This document shows positions 49,959 through 58,013 of a DNA stretch of 60,357 nucleotides, one piece after another (position 1 is the stretch's first letter; each line of letters starts with the position of its first letter). A program made the position numbers and the translations under genes. This DNA is from Mycobacterium sp. PO1 (GTDB lineage: Bacteria > Actinomycetota > Actinomycetes > Mycobacteriales > Mycobacteriaceae): the NCBI RefSeq assembly GCF_017312405.1, contig NZ_BLTG01000066.1:1-60357 (forward strand), in the 5' to 3' direction. The notes beneath the pieces are model-generated. The model worked only from the letters and a program-made list of their open reading frames with translations, was not told the DNA's origin and searched no databases.

Positions 49959-50737
49959 CGTTGTGCTTCACCGTAGCTGTCCTGGGCGTCCAGACGCGTC
50001 ATTGCCTCGTTGAGTTCGACCACGTTCTCGGTGTCCCACGCTCGCGCCCACCCGGCGACGTCGAGCATCGCCGAGATCACCTGGCCGGTGAATCCCCACA
50101 CCAGCATCTCGTGCAGCAGGAATGCCGGCCCAGCGGTGCGTCGGGTGTTCTCCCGCCGGTAGACCATGATGCGGTTGCGCGGGTTGACGAACGCACGCAC
50201 CGGCACCCGCGCCACCGCCGCGGTCTCGGCTTCGTCGACGACGGCGACGGGGCCCGGGTCCGGCGAATAGGCCAGCACCGGCACCACGTGGAACCCCGAC
50301 GGCGGGATGAACATCTTCTCCAGCGTCGCCAGCGGGTGCAGTCGGCTCGCTTCCAGCCCGGTCTCCTCGGTGGCTTCCCGCAACGCGGTGTGCACCGGGC
50401 CCCGGTCCCCCGGGTCGGCGGCGCCGCCGGGAAATGCCGCCTGCCCGGCGTGGTGACGCAACGTCGACGACCGCACCGTGACGAGCAGATCGGCGTCGTC
50501 GGGAAGCGTGCCCGCCTGCCCGCCGCCGGGCCCGGAGAACAGCACCAGCACCGCGGCGTCGCGGCGGGCACCGGTCAGCGCGGCGGTGGTGTTGGCGGCC
50601 GTGAGCGCGGCCAGCACCTCGGCGGGCACCCGCCGGCGGTAGGCGTGTTTGACGGCCTCGGGCCGGTGCACCAGCGGCGCCAGCCACGGTGGGGCGGCGT
50701 CGGGAGCCAGTTCGCCGGTGCCGCTGTCCCAGCTCAC
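49955..50737 (-). CDS. NUDIX hydrolase, CoA-pyrophosphatase type
   Basis: A 260-residue NUDIX protein (Rv3672c position). The NUDIX box is complete: GGAADPGDRGPVHTALREATEETGL, with the metal-binding REATEE core. The preceding LLVTVRSSTLRHHAGQAAFPGG is the UPF0035-like signature of CoA/acyl-CoA pyrophosphatases, so CoA turnover is likely. GTG 50737 overlaps the upstream stop (GTGA) and its own stop overlaps marP. No signal peptide is present. Confidence 0.87.
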   Translation of the reverse strand: MSWDSGTGELAPDAAPPWLAPLVHRPEAVKHAYRRRVPAEVLAALTAANTTAALTGARRDAAVLVLFSGPGGGQAGTLPDDADLLVTVRSSTLRHHAGQAAFPGGAADPGDRGPVHTALREATEETGLEASRLHPLATLEKMFIPPSGFHVVPVLAYSPDPGPVAVVDEAETAAVARVPVRAFVNPRNRIMVYRRENTRRTAGPAFLLHEMLVWGFTGQVISAMLDVAGWARAWDTENVVELNEAMTRLDAQDSYGEAQR

Positions 50738-51393
50738 CTCGTCTCTCCAATCTGCGGATCGACCGCTGCGGCGATCTCGTCAGCGGTCGCAAACGATCGG
50801 GGCAGGATCTCGGCAACGCTACCGTCCGGGCGCAGCACGACCGTGGCCGGCATCACGTTGGGCACCCGCAGAGCAGCGGCGATGAGACGTCGCCCGTCCT
50901 GCAACGTCGGCAGGTGCACACCCAGTTCGGCGAGCCGCAGCAATGCCGCACTCTCGTTCTCGTCCTGGTGCACCGTCAGCACGGTCACCTCGGGCCCCAT
51001 GCGGCGCTGGTACTCGGCCATGGCGGGTAGCTCGTCGGCGCACGGACCGCACCAGTAAGCCCACAGGTTCAGCACGACGGTCCGCCCGGCCAGCGCCCTG
51101 GCCACGTCGACGGGAGCACCGTCGCCGGCGCATTCCAGCACGATGCCGCGCAGTCGCTCCGGACCGGCGCCCTCGCCCGGCCCCGGGCAAGGATCGAGGT
51201 CGGCCCGGGCACGAGGCGCCACGAGCGCCTCGGCGGTGTCGGCGTCTCGACGGTCGCGCGCGGAGACCGTGTCCGACGTGCTCGAGCCGGCCCGTCCGGC
51301 GCCCGGATCGTCGCCGAGTTCGGCCCACAGCGCCACCCCGAGGGCGACGAGAACGACCATCGCCACGATGCTCCAACGCGCCGACACACTCAT
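50734..51393 (-). CDS. Membrane-anchored thioredoxin-like (TlpA/ResA) protein
   Basis: A 219-residue thiol-disulfide oxidoreductase anchored by one N-terminal helix (about 7-24). The catalytic CxxC is in NLWAYWCGPCADE, and the cis-Pro appears in NVMPATVVL. An extra Cys pair upstream (LDPC, LECAGD) might form a structural disulfide. In M. tuberculosis Rv3673c has been shown to be a membrane thioredoxin-like protein. Start ATG 51393; 15 nt separate it from nth. Confidence 0.87.
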   Translation of the reverse strand: MSVSARWSIVAMVVLVALGVALWAELGDDPGAGRAGSSTSDTVSARDRRDADTAEALVAPRARADLDPCPGPGEGAGPERLRGIVLECAGDGAPVDVARALAGRTVVLNLWAYWCGPCADELPAMAEYQRRMGPEVTVLTVHQDENESAALLRLAELGVHLPTLQDGRRLIAAALRVPNVMPATVVLRPDGSVAEILPRSFATADEIAAAVDPQIGETR

Positions 51394-51408
51394 GGGAACG
51401 ACGCAGGT

Positions 51409-52206
51409 CTACAGGCCGGCCAGCGCCAGCAGGTGCTCGGTTTCGGGACCCTTCACCAGAGGGGCTGCGACCAGCGGATCGGTCGGGCCGAGTCCGAAGG
51501 ACGGGCAGTCCTTGGCCAGCACGCACACCCCGCAGGCCGGCTTGCGGGCATGGCAGACGCGGCGGCCGTGGAAGATCACCCGATGGCTCAGCAGCGTCCA
51601 TTCGCTGCGCTCGATGAGCTCGCCGACGGCGTGCTCCACCTTCACCGGGTCCTCCTCGGCCGTCCACCGCCACCGCCGGACCAGCCGGCCGAAATGGGTG
51701 TCGACGGTGATGCCGGGGACGTCGAAGGCATTGCCGAGAATGACGTTGGCGGTCTTGCGGCCCACCCCCGGCAACGTGACCAGCTCCTCGATGGTCGCCG
51801 GCACCTCGCCGTCGAAACGCTCCACCAGCTCCTGGCCCAGCCGGATCAGTGAATTGGCCTTGTTGCGGTAGAAGCCCGTCGGCCGGATCAGCTCTTCGAG
51901 CTCGGTGCGATCGGCGCGCGCGTAGTCCAGCGCGGTGCGGTACGTGCGGAACAGCGCGGGCGTGGTCAGGTTCACCCGTTTGTCGGTGCTCTGCGCCGAC
52001 AAGATGGTCGCGACGGTCAGTTCGAGCGGGTTGGTGAAGTCCAGCTCGCAGTAGACGTGCGGAAACGCTTGTGCCAGCGTGCGATTCATCCGGCGGGCGC
52101 GCCGGACCAGCCCCAGGCGGGTCTCGGCGTCCCATTTGCGCGACGAGGCGCCGCGAGCCGCCTTGGCGGCGGCGCGCTTTCCAGCCGAGGGCTCGCTGAC
52201 GGTCAC
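51409..52206 (-). CDS. nth: Endonuclease III
   Basis: Bifunctional DNA glycosylase/AP lyase for oxidised pyrimidines; 265 residues. The helix-hairpin-helix LPGVGRKTANVILG holds the catalytic Lys and is followed by the catalytic Asp in VDTHFGR; the C-terminal 4Fe-4S cluster motif is C-x6-C-x2-C-x5-C (CHARKPACGVCVLAKDC). GTG 52206 fits a leaderless promoter (TACGCT, 6 nt). It heads the nth-thioredoxin-NUDIX-marP operon. Confidence 0.95.
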   Translation of the reverse strand: MTVSEPSAGKRAAAKAARGASSRKWDAETRLGLVRRARRMNRTLAQAFPHVYCELDFTNPLELTVATILSAQSTDKRVNLTTPALFRTYRTALDYARADRTELEELIRPTGFYRNKANSLIRLGQELVERFDGEVPATIEELVTLPGVGRKTANVILGNAFDVPGITVDTHFGRLVRRWRWTAEEDPVKVEHAVGELIERSEWTLLSHRVIFHGRRVCHARKPACGVCVLAKDCPSFGLGPTDPLVAAPLVKGPETEHLLALAGL

Positions 52207-52212
52207 CAGGCC

Positions 52213-52218
52213 AGCGTA
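52213..52218 (-). promoter_or_regulatory. -10 hexamer TACGCT for leaderless nth transcript
   Basis: TACGCT on the minus strand is followed by 6 nt and GTG 52206, heading the marP operon. Confidence 0.5.
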
Positions 52219-52311
52219 CTGAGCCGGGCCGACAGGCCTGGTGGCGAACCGGTACTTACCGTCGACGATTCGTGATCCCGCTGAGATATTGGGTGTGTTT
52301 ACTTCACCCTT

Positions 52312-52665
52312 GTGTCGTGGTTGTTCGTCGTGCTGATCCCCGGGTTGCTGATGATGGCGACCGTCGGATTGCAGCGCGTCGAATCCGCGCTGGGGCGCGA
52401 GACGGTGACGGCCGACGATGTGGCGGAGTACCTCGAGCATGCCAAGGCCAACAGCAGCGGCCCCTGTCGCGCGCACGATGCCGACGGCCCTGCCCTGAGG
52501 TTCCTGCCGCGGGTGCCGATGCGGGTCACCGATTTCGACGAATTCGTCGAGGACCAACCGAACGATCAGGTTCACCCTTTGCCGGCGCCCCGTTACGTGG
52601 TTCCCGCGGTCGTTCCCGCGCCGAAAACGGAGTTTCAGCAGACCCGACATGCCGATCGTGTGTAG
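52312..52665 (+). CDS. Small membrane protein, Rv3675-like
   Basis: A 117-residue protein with one N-terminal helix (MSWLFVVLIPGLLMMATVGL) and a soluble tail with Pro/Val-rich end (PLPAPRYVVPAVVPAP). It fits the position of Rv3675, between nth and crp; function unknown. GTG 52312 places the helix at the N-terminus. No Shine-Dalgarno is seen, so a leaderless start is possible, though no clear TAnnnT lies at the right distance. Confidence 0.65.
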   Translation: MSWLFVVLIPGLLMMATVGLQRVESALGRETVTADDVAEYLEHAKANSSGPCRAHDADGPALRFLPRVPMRVTDFDEFVEDQPNDQVHPLPAPRYVVPAVVPAPKTEFQQTRHADRV

Positions 52666-52691
52666 CGTGAGCAGGTCACGCTGACGGCTCA

Positions 52692-52726
52692 TTGCCGACA
52701 ACGTCGGCAAGGCTTACCTCTAGACT
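52692..52726 (+). promoter_or_regulatory. crp promoter with TTGCCGA/TCGGCAA inverted repeat
   Basis: A perfect 7-bp inverted repeat TTGCCGA-n5-TCGGCAA (52692-52710) lies across the expected -35 area of a TAGACT -10 hexamer (52721-52726). It is not the Crp consensus TGTGA-n6-TCACA, so another regulator or a starved -35 is suggested. The crp start follows 58 nt later after TTAAGAGGGG. Confidence 0.5.
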
Positions 52727-52784
52727 GAGTGATCTCGAGGTTGGAAACGCATGTCTGAACACCGAACAGCTTAAGAGGGGCAAC

Positions 52785-53459
52785 GTGGACGAGATCCTGG
52801 CCAGGGCCGGAATCTTCCAGGGGGTGGAACCCAGCGCCGTATCCGCGCTGACCAAGCAACTGCAGCCCGTGGACTTCCCGCGCGGACACACGGTGTTCGC
52901 CGAAGGGGAGCCGGGGGACCGGCTGTACATCATCATCTCCGGCAAGGTGAAGATCGGCCGCCGCTCACCGGACGGCCGGGAGAACCTGCTGACGATCATG
53001 GGACCGTCCGACATGTTCGGCGAGCTGTCCATCTTCGACCCGGGCCCGCGTACCTCGAGCGCCACCACGATCACCGAGGTGCGCGCAGTGTCGATGGACC
53101 GCGAAGCGTTGCGCGCGTGGATCGCCGACCGGCCGGAGATCGCCGAGCAGTTGCTGCGCGTGCTGGCCCGCCGTCTGCGCCGCACCAACAACAACCTTGC
53201 CGACCTGATCTTCACCGACGTGCCCGGCCGGGTCGCCAAGCAACTCCTGCAGCTCGCCCAGCGGTTCGGCACCCAGGAGGGCGGGGCGCTGCGCGTGACT
53301 CACGACCTGACCCAGGAAGAGATCGCCCAGCTGGTCGGCGCTTCCCGCGAGACCGTCAACAAGGCGCTGGCCGATTTCGCCCACCGCGGCTGGATCCGGC
53401 TGGAGGGCAAGAGCGTGCTGATCAGCGACTCCGAGCGCCTGGCGCGCCGAGCGAGGTAA
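52785..53459 (+). CDS. crp: cAMP receptor protein Crp (global regulator)
   Basis: A 224-residue Crp/FNR regulator, the same length as M. tuberculosis Rv3676. The cyclic-nucleotide domain has PGDRLYIIISGKVKIGRRS and the cAMP pocket GELSIFDPGPRTSSATT; the long C-helix follows, then the helix-turn-helix QEEIAQLVGASRETVNKALADF. Start GTG 52785 after AGAGGGGCAAC is chosen by length and the family's N-terminus VDEILARAGIF. Its last codons CGAGCGAGG-TAA are the first unit of a tandem repeat array. The cyclase at 28-29.5 kb would supply its ligand. Confidence 0.95.
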   Translation: MDEILARAGIFQGVEPSAVSALTKQLQPVDFPRGHTVFAEGEPGDRLYIIISGKVKIGRRSPDGRENLLTIMGPSDMFGELSIFDPGPRTSSATTITEVRAVSMDREALRAWIADRPEIAEQLLRVLARRLRRTNNNLADLIFTDVPGRVAKQLLQLAQRFGTQEGGALRVTHDLTQEEIAQLVGASRETVNKALADFAHRGWIRLEGKSVLISDSERLARRAR

Positions 53460-53581
53460 CGAGCGAGCAGACCGGTACCGAGCGAGGTAACGAGCGAGCA
53501 GACCAGCACCGAGCGAGGTAACGAGCGAGCAGACCAGCACCGAGCGAGGTAACGAGCGAGCAGACCGGCACCGAGCGAGGT
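53448..53581 (+). repeat. 31-bp tandem repeat array (4.3 copies) between crp and the MBL gene
   Basis: Four copies of a 31-bp unit begin CGAGCGAGGTAACGAGCGAG and end CAGACC(A/G)G(C/T)AC: 53448-53478, 53479-53509, 53510-53540, 53541-53571, then a partial unit to 53581. Differences are confined to the last few bases. The first copy contains the end of crp, including its stop TAA; the last partial copy stops 2 nt before the MBL stop codon. The unit length is not a multiple of three. Confidence 0.95.
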
Positions 53582-53583
53582 GG

Positions 53584-54405
53584 TCAGCGGCGCAGGTAGT
53601 TCAGCTGAGCCTGCACCGACCACTCGGCGACGTCCCACAAGCTCTCGTCCACGTCGGTGTAGACGTGCTCGACCACCTGCCGCGCGTCCGCGTCCTCACC
53701 CAGCTCGGTGAGCGCGGCGCGCACCTGATCGAGACGCTCCTCGCGGTGCGCGAGATAGGTCTGGCTGATCGCGGCGATGTCGTCGAGGTCGGGGCCGTGC
53801 CCGGGGAGCACCGCACGATGGCCGAGGCCGCGTAGGCGGCGCAGCGACTCGAGGTAGTCACCGAGGTCGCCGTCCTCGCGGTCGATGACCGTGGTGCCTC
53901 GCCCCAGGACGGTGTCCGCGGTCAGGACAGCGCCTGTCCCGTCGGGCAGCCCGCCCCGGACGTCGTCGACCAGAAACGACACCGAGTCCGCGGTGTGGCC
54001 CGGGGTGGCCATCACGGTGATCCGCAGCCCGGCTGCGTCTATTCGCTCACCGTCGGTCAGCGGCCCGCCCATCCCGCGCAGGAAGCCGCTGCCCACCGAG
54101 CGCACCACCGCACCGGTCAGGTCGACGATGCGGTCGATCCCGCCGGTGTGGTCGGTGTGCTTGTGGCTGATCAGCACCAGCGGGATCGGGCCGAGCGCCG
54201 CGAGGCGCTCGATGTGCTCGTCGGAGACTCCCGGGTCGTCGGGCCCCGGATCGACCACGACCATCTCGTCGCTGCCCTGCCCGCGCAGCACCCAGGTGTT
54301 GGTGCCCTCCAGCGTCATCTTGCCCGGGTTGTTGCAGAGCAGCACCGACGCGCTGTCCGTCACCGGCCTCAGTAGGCCGTAGGCGGGATGCTGCAGCGCG
54401 CTCAC
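53584..54405 (-). CDS. Metallo-beta-lactamase-fold hydrolase, LACTB2/Rv3677c-like
   Basis: A 273-residue MBL-fold hydrolase. The metal site is SHKHTDHTGG (HxHxDH), with further ligands in ATPGHTADSVSF and VLTADTVLG, and GHGPDL. The C-terminal winged-helix-like extension (YLAHREERLDQVRAALTELGEDADARQVVEHVYTDV) is typical of the LACTB2 / ribonuclease-like branch. It converges on crp with the tandem array between. GTG 54405 is preferred as it lies right before SALQHPAYGLLRPVT and after a duplicated spacer. Confidence 0.88.
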   Translation of the reverse strand: MSALQHPAYGLLRPVTDSASVLLCNNPGKMTLEGTNTWVLRGQGSDEMVVVDPGPDDPGVSDEHIERLAALGPIPLVLISHKHTDHTGGIDRIVDLTGAVVRSVGSGFLRGMGGPLTDGERIDAAGLRITVMATPGHTADSVSFLVDDVRGGLPDGTGAVLTADTVLGRGTTVIDREDGDLGDYLESLRRLRGLGHRAVLPGHGPDLDDIAAISQTYLAHREERLDQVRAALTELGEDADARQVVEHVYTDVDESLWDVAEWSVQAQLNYLRR

Positions 54406-54486
54406 GCGACTCCTGCCCGATCGTCGCTCACGCGACCGGCACGACCTCTGCCTGATCGTCGCTCACGCGACCGGCGCGACCTCGAC
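54399..54486 (-). repeat. Imperfect tandem duplication spanning the MBL start and ridA end
   Basis: On the plus strand the block CGCTCACGCGAC...GATCGT occurs at 54399-54424, 54425-54459 and, partly, 54460-54486. On the minus strand it copies the end of ridA with its TGA, so the intergenic DNA looks like GTCGCGTGAGCGACGATC repeated, followed by the MBL start. The units are 26 and 35 bp; the first lacks nine bases. Confidence 0.85.
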
Positions 54487-54930
54487 AATGATCTCGACCT
54501 CCACCGGCGCGTCCATCGGGAGTTCGGACACCCCGACCGCCGACCGGGCGTGTGCCCCCGCGTCGCCGAACACCTCACCGAACAGCTCCGAGGCCCCGTT
54601 GATCACCGCGGGCTGTCCACCGAAGCCCGGCGCCGAGGCGACGAAGCCGACGACCTTGACCACCTTGACCACCGCGTCGATCCCCACCAGCGCGTCCACC
54701 GCGGCCAGCGCGTTCAGCCCGCACTGCCGGGCCAGCTCCTTGGCCTGCTGCGGGGACACCGCGTCGCCCACCTTGCCCGTCGCCGGCAGCTTGCCCTCGG
54801 TCATCGGGAGCTGTCCGGCGGTGTAGACCAAGTTGCCGGTCCGGGCCGCGGGGACATACGCCGCGACGGGCTTGACCACGTCGGGGAGCTCGATGCCGAG
54901 CTCGGTCAGACGCGCCGACCAGGCGGTCAC
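54463..54930 (-). CDS. ridA: RidA family protein (reactive enamine/imine deaminase)
   Basis: A 155-residue member of the YjgF/YER057c/UK114 family, which removes reactive 2-aminoacrylate-type intermediates. The chain has the typical KPVAAYVPAARTGNLVYTAGQLP start and SAVGVSELPMDAPVEVEIIVEV end. The residue equivalent to the catalytic Arg is not obvious: the canonical R-[ST]-x-V-x-V segment reads ARSAVGVSELP, so Arg is present. GTG 54930 overlaps the DUF4177 stop as GTGA. It precedes the MBL gene. Confidence 0.88.
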   Translation of the reverse strand: MTAWSARLTELGIELPDVVKPVAAYVPAARTGNLVYTAGQLPMTEGKLPATGKVGDAVSPQQAKELARQCGLNALAAVDALVGIDAVVKVVKVVGFVASAPGFGGQPAVINGASELFGEVFGDAGAHARSAVGVSELPMDAPVEVEIIVEVAPVA

Positions 54931-55088
54931 TTGGGCCGCTTGAGGTAGGCGACGTGCTGTTCGCCGGTGGGGCCGGGCAGGACCGACACCAACTCCCAGC
55001 CGTCCTCGCCCCACTGGTCGAGGATCTGCTTGGTGGCGTGCGTCAGCAGCGGGACGGTCGCATACTCCCAGCGGTTCGATTCACTCAT
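54927..55088 (-). CDS. DUF4177-type small protein
   Basis: A 53-residue protein, MSESNRWEYATVPLLTHATK followed by ILDQWGEDGWELVSV, matching the short DUF4177 family found in this position in mycobacteria. Trp and Glu residues of the DQWGEDGWELVSV core are conserved. ATG 55088 is preceded by TAAGCT at 7 nt (55101-55096), so a leaderless transcript is likely. Its stop overlaps ridA. No function is known. Confidence 0.85.
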   Translation of the reverse strand: MSESNRWEYATVPLLTHATKQILDQWGEDGWELVSVLPGPTGEQHVAYLKRPK

Positions 55089-55124
55089 GTCGCCGAGCTT
55101 ATCGGGCGGCGGAATCGGCTTGGC

Positions 55125-55130
55125 TAGCAT
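55125..55130 (+). promoter_or_regulatory. -10 hexamer TAGCAT for the ArsA-like gene
   Basis: TAGCAT is followed by GCAGTG and a second GTG, so the natural leaderless start is GTG 55137 (6 nt) rather than GTG 55134. Divergent from the leaderless DUF4177 promoter 24 nt away. Confidence 0.5.
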
Positions 55131-55133
55131 GCA

Positions 55134-56165
55134 GTGGTGGCTAGCACACCAAACGGGTCGACGTCGATCGGTTGGCCCTCCCGCCTGACCAAAGCGCGCC
55201 TGCACTTCGTCTCCGGCAAAGGCGGTACGGGAAAGTCCACGATCGCCGCGTCGCTCGCGCTGGCCTTGGCCGCCGGCGGTCGCAAGGTGTTGCTGGTCGA
55301 AGTCGAAGGGCGCCAAGGCATTGCGCAGCTGTTCGACGTTCCCCCGCTGCCCTACGAAGAGGTCAAGATCGCGACCGCCGAGGGTGGCGGGCAGGTCAAC
55401 GCGCTGGCCATCGACACCGAGGCGGCGTTCCTCGAGTACCTCGACATGTTCTACAACCTGGGGCTGGCCGGGCGGGCGATGCGCCGCATCGGCGCTGTCG
55501 AGTTCGCGACGACGATCGCTCCGGGGCTGCGCGACGTGCTGCTCACCGGCAAGGTCAAGGAGGTCGTGACCAGGACGGCCAAGGATGCGCGGCCCAAGCA
55601 TTCGGTCTACGACGCGGTGGTGGTCGACTCGCCGCCGACCGGGCGCATCGCGCGGTTCCTCGACGTCACCAAGGCGGTCTCCGACCTCGCCAAGGGCGGT
55701 CCGGTGCACTCGCAGGCCGAGGGCGTGGTGAAGTTGCTGCACTCCGATCTGACGGCCATCCACCTCGTGACCCTGCTGGAGGCCTTGCCGATCCAGGAGA
55801 CCGTCGAGGCCATCGCGGAACTGCGGGAGATGGAACTGCCGATCGGCAGTGTCATCGTCAACCGGACCATTCCCGCGTACCTGGCACCCGACGACCTCGC
55901 CAAGGCGGCCGAGGGGGACGTCGACGCCGACGCGGTGCGCTCCGGGTTGGCCACCGCCGGGATCACGCTGTCCGACACGGACTTCGCCGGGCTGTTGACC
56001 GAGACCATTCAGCACGCCACCCGGGTCGCGGCCCGCGCCGAGAGTGCCGAGCAGCTGGTCGAGATCGATGTGCCCCGGCTGCAACTGCCCACCCTGACCG
56101 ACGGGGTGGACCTGGGCAGCCTGTACGAACTGGCCGAAGAACTCGCCCGGCAGGGCGTGCGGTGA
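55134..56165 (+). CDS. ArsA/Get3-like ATPase, first of pair (Rv3679-like)
   Basis: A 343-residue anion-transporting-ATPase-like protein. It has the deviant P-loop SGKGGTGKST (27-36), VVVDSPPTGRIARFLDV (switch II region) and conserved NRTIP; no arsenite-binding Cys triplet, so arsenic transport is unlikely. In M. tuberculosis the Rv3679-Rv3680 pair forms a hetero-complex related to Get3, linked to glycerol and redox stress (recalled). GTG 55134 and 55137 are both possible; the promoter spacing favours 55137. It is 13 nt upstream of its partner. Confidence 0.9.
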   Translation: MVASTPNGSTSIGWPSRLTKARLHFVSGKGGTGKSTIAASLALALAAGGRKVLLVEVEGRQGIAQLFDVPPLPYEEVKIATAEGGGQVNALAIDTEAAFLEYLDMFYNLGLAGRAMRRIGAVEFATTIAPGLRDVLLTGKVKEVVTRTAKDARPKHSVYDAVVVDSPPTGRIARFLDVTKAVSDLAKGGPVHSQAEGVVKLLHSDLTAIHLVTLLEALPIQETVEAIAELREMELPIGSVIVNRTIPAYLAPDDLAKAAEGDVDADAVRSGLATAGITLSDTDFAGLLTETIQHATRVAARAESAEQLVEIDVPRLQLPTLTDGVDLGSLYELAEELARQGVR

Positions 56166-56178
56166 GCGGAGGAAACCG

Positions 56179-57309
56179 ATGAGCACCACCCCACCGGCCC
56201 TGGACATGGCCGCGATCCTGCGTGACACCTCCAACCGCGTGGTGGTGTGTTGCGGCGCGGGCGGTGTCGGCAAGACCACGACCGCCGCGGCGATGGCGCT
56301 GCGGGCGGCCGAGTACGGCCGCACCGTGGTCGTGTTGACGATCGATCCGGCCAGGCGGCTGGCCCAGGCGCTGGGCATCGAATCTCTGGGTAACACCCCC
56401 CAGCGGGTGCCGCTGGGGCCCGAGGTCACCGGCGAGCTGCACGCGATGATGCTGGACATGCGGCGCACGTTCGACGAGATGGTGATCCAGTACTCGGGCA
56501 CCGAGCGCGCCGACGCGATTCTGGAGAACCAGTTCTACCAAACCGTGGCCACGTCGCTGGCGGGCACGCAGGAGTACATGGCCATGGAGAAGCTGGGACA
56601 GCTTCTCGGCGAAGACAAGTGGGATCTGATCGTGGTCGACACCCCGCCGTCGCGCAACGCGCTGGACTTCCTCGACGCGCCCAAGCGGCTCGGCAGCTTC
56701 ATGGACAGCCGGCTGTGGCGGCTGCTGCTGGCCCCCGGGCGCGGCATCGGCCGATTGGTCACCGGCGCCGTCGGACTGGCCATGAAGGGGATGTCGACGG
56801 TCCTCGGTTCGCAGATGCTCTCCGACGCGGCGGGGTTCGTGCAGTCACTGGATGCGACGTTCGGCGGGTTCCGGGAGAAAGCCGACCGCACCTACGAGCT
56901 GCTCAAGCGGCGGGGCACGCAGTTCGTCGTGGTCTCGGCAGCCGAACCGGACGCGCTGCGGGAAGCGTCGTTCTTCGTGGACCGGTTGGCCGGTGAGCGG
57001 ATGCCTCTGGCCGGCCTGATCCTCAACCGCACCCATCCGACGCTGTGTGAGCTGCACGCCGAGAAGGCCACCGAGGCGGCCGAGGAGTTGGAGAAGACCG
57101 ACCCGACGTCGGTCGCCGCGGCTGCGCTGCGGATCCACGCCGACCGGGCCTCCACCGCCAAACGCGAGGTGCGGCTGCTGTCCCGGTTCACCGGCGCCAA
57201 CCCGCACGTGGCGATCGTGGGGGTGCCCTCGCTGCCGTTCGACGTCTCCGACCTCGAGGCACTGCAGGCCATCGCCGACCAGATCACCGGAGAAACCGAA
57301 GCGGCCTGA
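56179..57309 (+). CDS. ArsA/Get3-like ATPase, second of pair (Rv3680-like)
   Basis: A 376-residue partner of the preceding ATPase. P-loop GAGGVGKTT, the DTPPSRNALDFLD switch region and a hydrophobic/Gly-rich middle (GRLVTGAVGLAMKGMSTVLG) that may bind a hydrophobic client are seen. Its C-terminal NRTHPT and LLSRFTGANPHVAIVGVP fit the family. ATG 56179 follows GGAGGAAACC (SD). The two-gene arrangement argues for an obligate heterodimer; client proteins are unknown. Confidence 0.9.
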   Translation: MSTTPPALDMAAILRDTSNRVVVCCGAGGVGKTTTAAAMALRAAEYGRTVVVLTIDPARRLAQALGIESLGNTPQRVPLGPEVTGELHAMMLDMRRTFDEMVIQYSGTERADAILENQFYQTVATSLAGTQEYMAMEKLGQLLGEDKWDLIVVDTPPSRNALDFLDAPKRLGSFMDSRLWRLLLAPGRGIGRLVTGAVGLAMKGMSTVLGSQMLSDAAGFVQSLDATFGGFREKADRTYELLKRRGTQFVVVSAAEPDALREASFFVDRLAGERMPLAGLILNRTHPTLCELHAEKATEAAEELEKTDPTSVAAAALRIHADRASTAKREVRLLSRFTGANPHVAIVGVPSLPFDVSDLEALQAIADQITGETEAA

Positions 57310-57350
57310 CCCCGAGGGGTCCGGCCGCCGGCTCTGATTAGGTCTGCGAG

Positions 57351-57707
57351 TTAGCCCGCACTGCGGTGCTTGCGCTGGGCGGCAAAGAAGTCAGCCCAGG
57401 AAACCACATCGGGGTGCTGCTTGAGCAGGGCGCGCCGCTGACGCTCGGTCATGCCGCCCCACACGCCGAACTCGACGCGATTGTCCAGGGCGTCGGCGCC
57501 GCACTCGGCGATGACCGGGCAATGCCGGCAGATGACCGCGGCTTTGCGCTGGGCGGCGCCGCGGACGAACAACTCGTCAGGGTCGGTTTGGCGACACCGG
57601 GCTTGCGAAACCCACGCAATCCGGGCTTCTGCCTCCGCACCATGCAGAATGGTATCGGCGGACGGATTGATGGTGGTGCTGCGAGCGGCGGGCTTGATAC
57701 CTGACAC
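57351..57707 (-). CDS. whiB4: WhiB4 iron-sulfur redox regulator
   Basis: A 118-residue WhiB protein, the same length as M. tuberculosis WhiB4. The 4Fe-4S ligands are Cys38, Cys60, Cys63 and Cys69 (C-x21-C-x2-C-x5-C), followed by the GVWGGMTERQRR turn (81-92) and a basic C-terminus. In M. tuberculosis it senses oxygen and nitric oxide and compacts DNA when oxidised. GTG 57707 is chosen for length and the preceding GAAGGGGACGCCG; the longer open frame is not conserved. Transcribed away from ponA2, which is the usual mycobacterial order. Confidence 0.96.
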   Translation of the reverse strand: MSGIKPAARSTTINPSADTILHGAEAEARIAWVSQARCRQTDPDELFVRGAAQRKAAVICRHCPVIAECGADALDNRVEFGVWGGMTERQRRALLKQHPDVVSWADFFAAQRKHRSAG

Positions 57708-58013
57708 CGGCGTCCCCTTCGTTCTGGCCGCGCCCCGACAACGCAGACGAATGTTTCCCCTATGTACTTCGACGTCGACCGCTGGGTGCGATCTACGCCA
57801 CATTGCGTGCGGTGAGTGTGATCTGCATCGCACTGTGTTGTCAACTTAGGTGGTCAGGGCCGTTCGGCGCAATACATCCGTGACCACTTTTTTGGGACAA
57901 CCGTGCCGTCATCGGTACCAAATTGACGATTTCGCCGTTTCACCACACGTCACAGCGGGTGAGCCGGGCCGATCGGCGGATCGGGTGGCGCACGTCGTCG
58001 CTACTCTGTACCC
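57708..58013. other. Intergenic region with divergent whiB4 and ponA2 promoters
   Basis: This 306-nt stretch has no credible ORF. It holds the ponA2 leaderless -10 at its right end and must hold the whiB4 promoter on the left. On the minus strand GGGGAAACATT may be part of a sigma-factor-dependent site, but the spacing to a -10 does not fit a known class. No repeat or RNA structure stands out. Confidence 0.6.
58002..58007 (+). promoter_or_regulatory. -10 hexamer TACTCT for leaderless ponA2 transcript
   Basis: TACTCT is followed by 6 nt and the ATG at 58014. Confidence 0.55.

Noticed and set aside
53448..53581. Possible CRISPR array
   Set aside because: Units are directly joined without unique spacers, and there are no cas genes; it is a simple tandem repeat.
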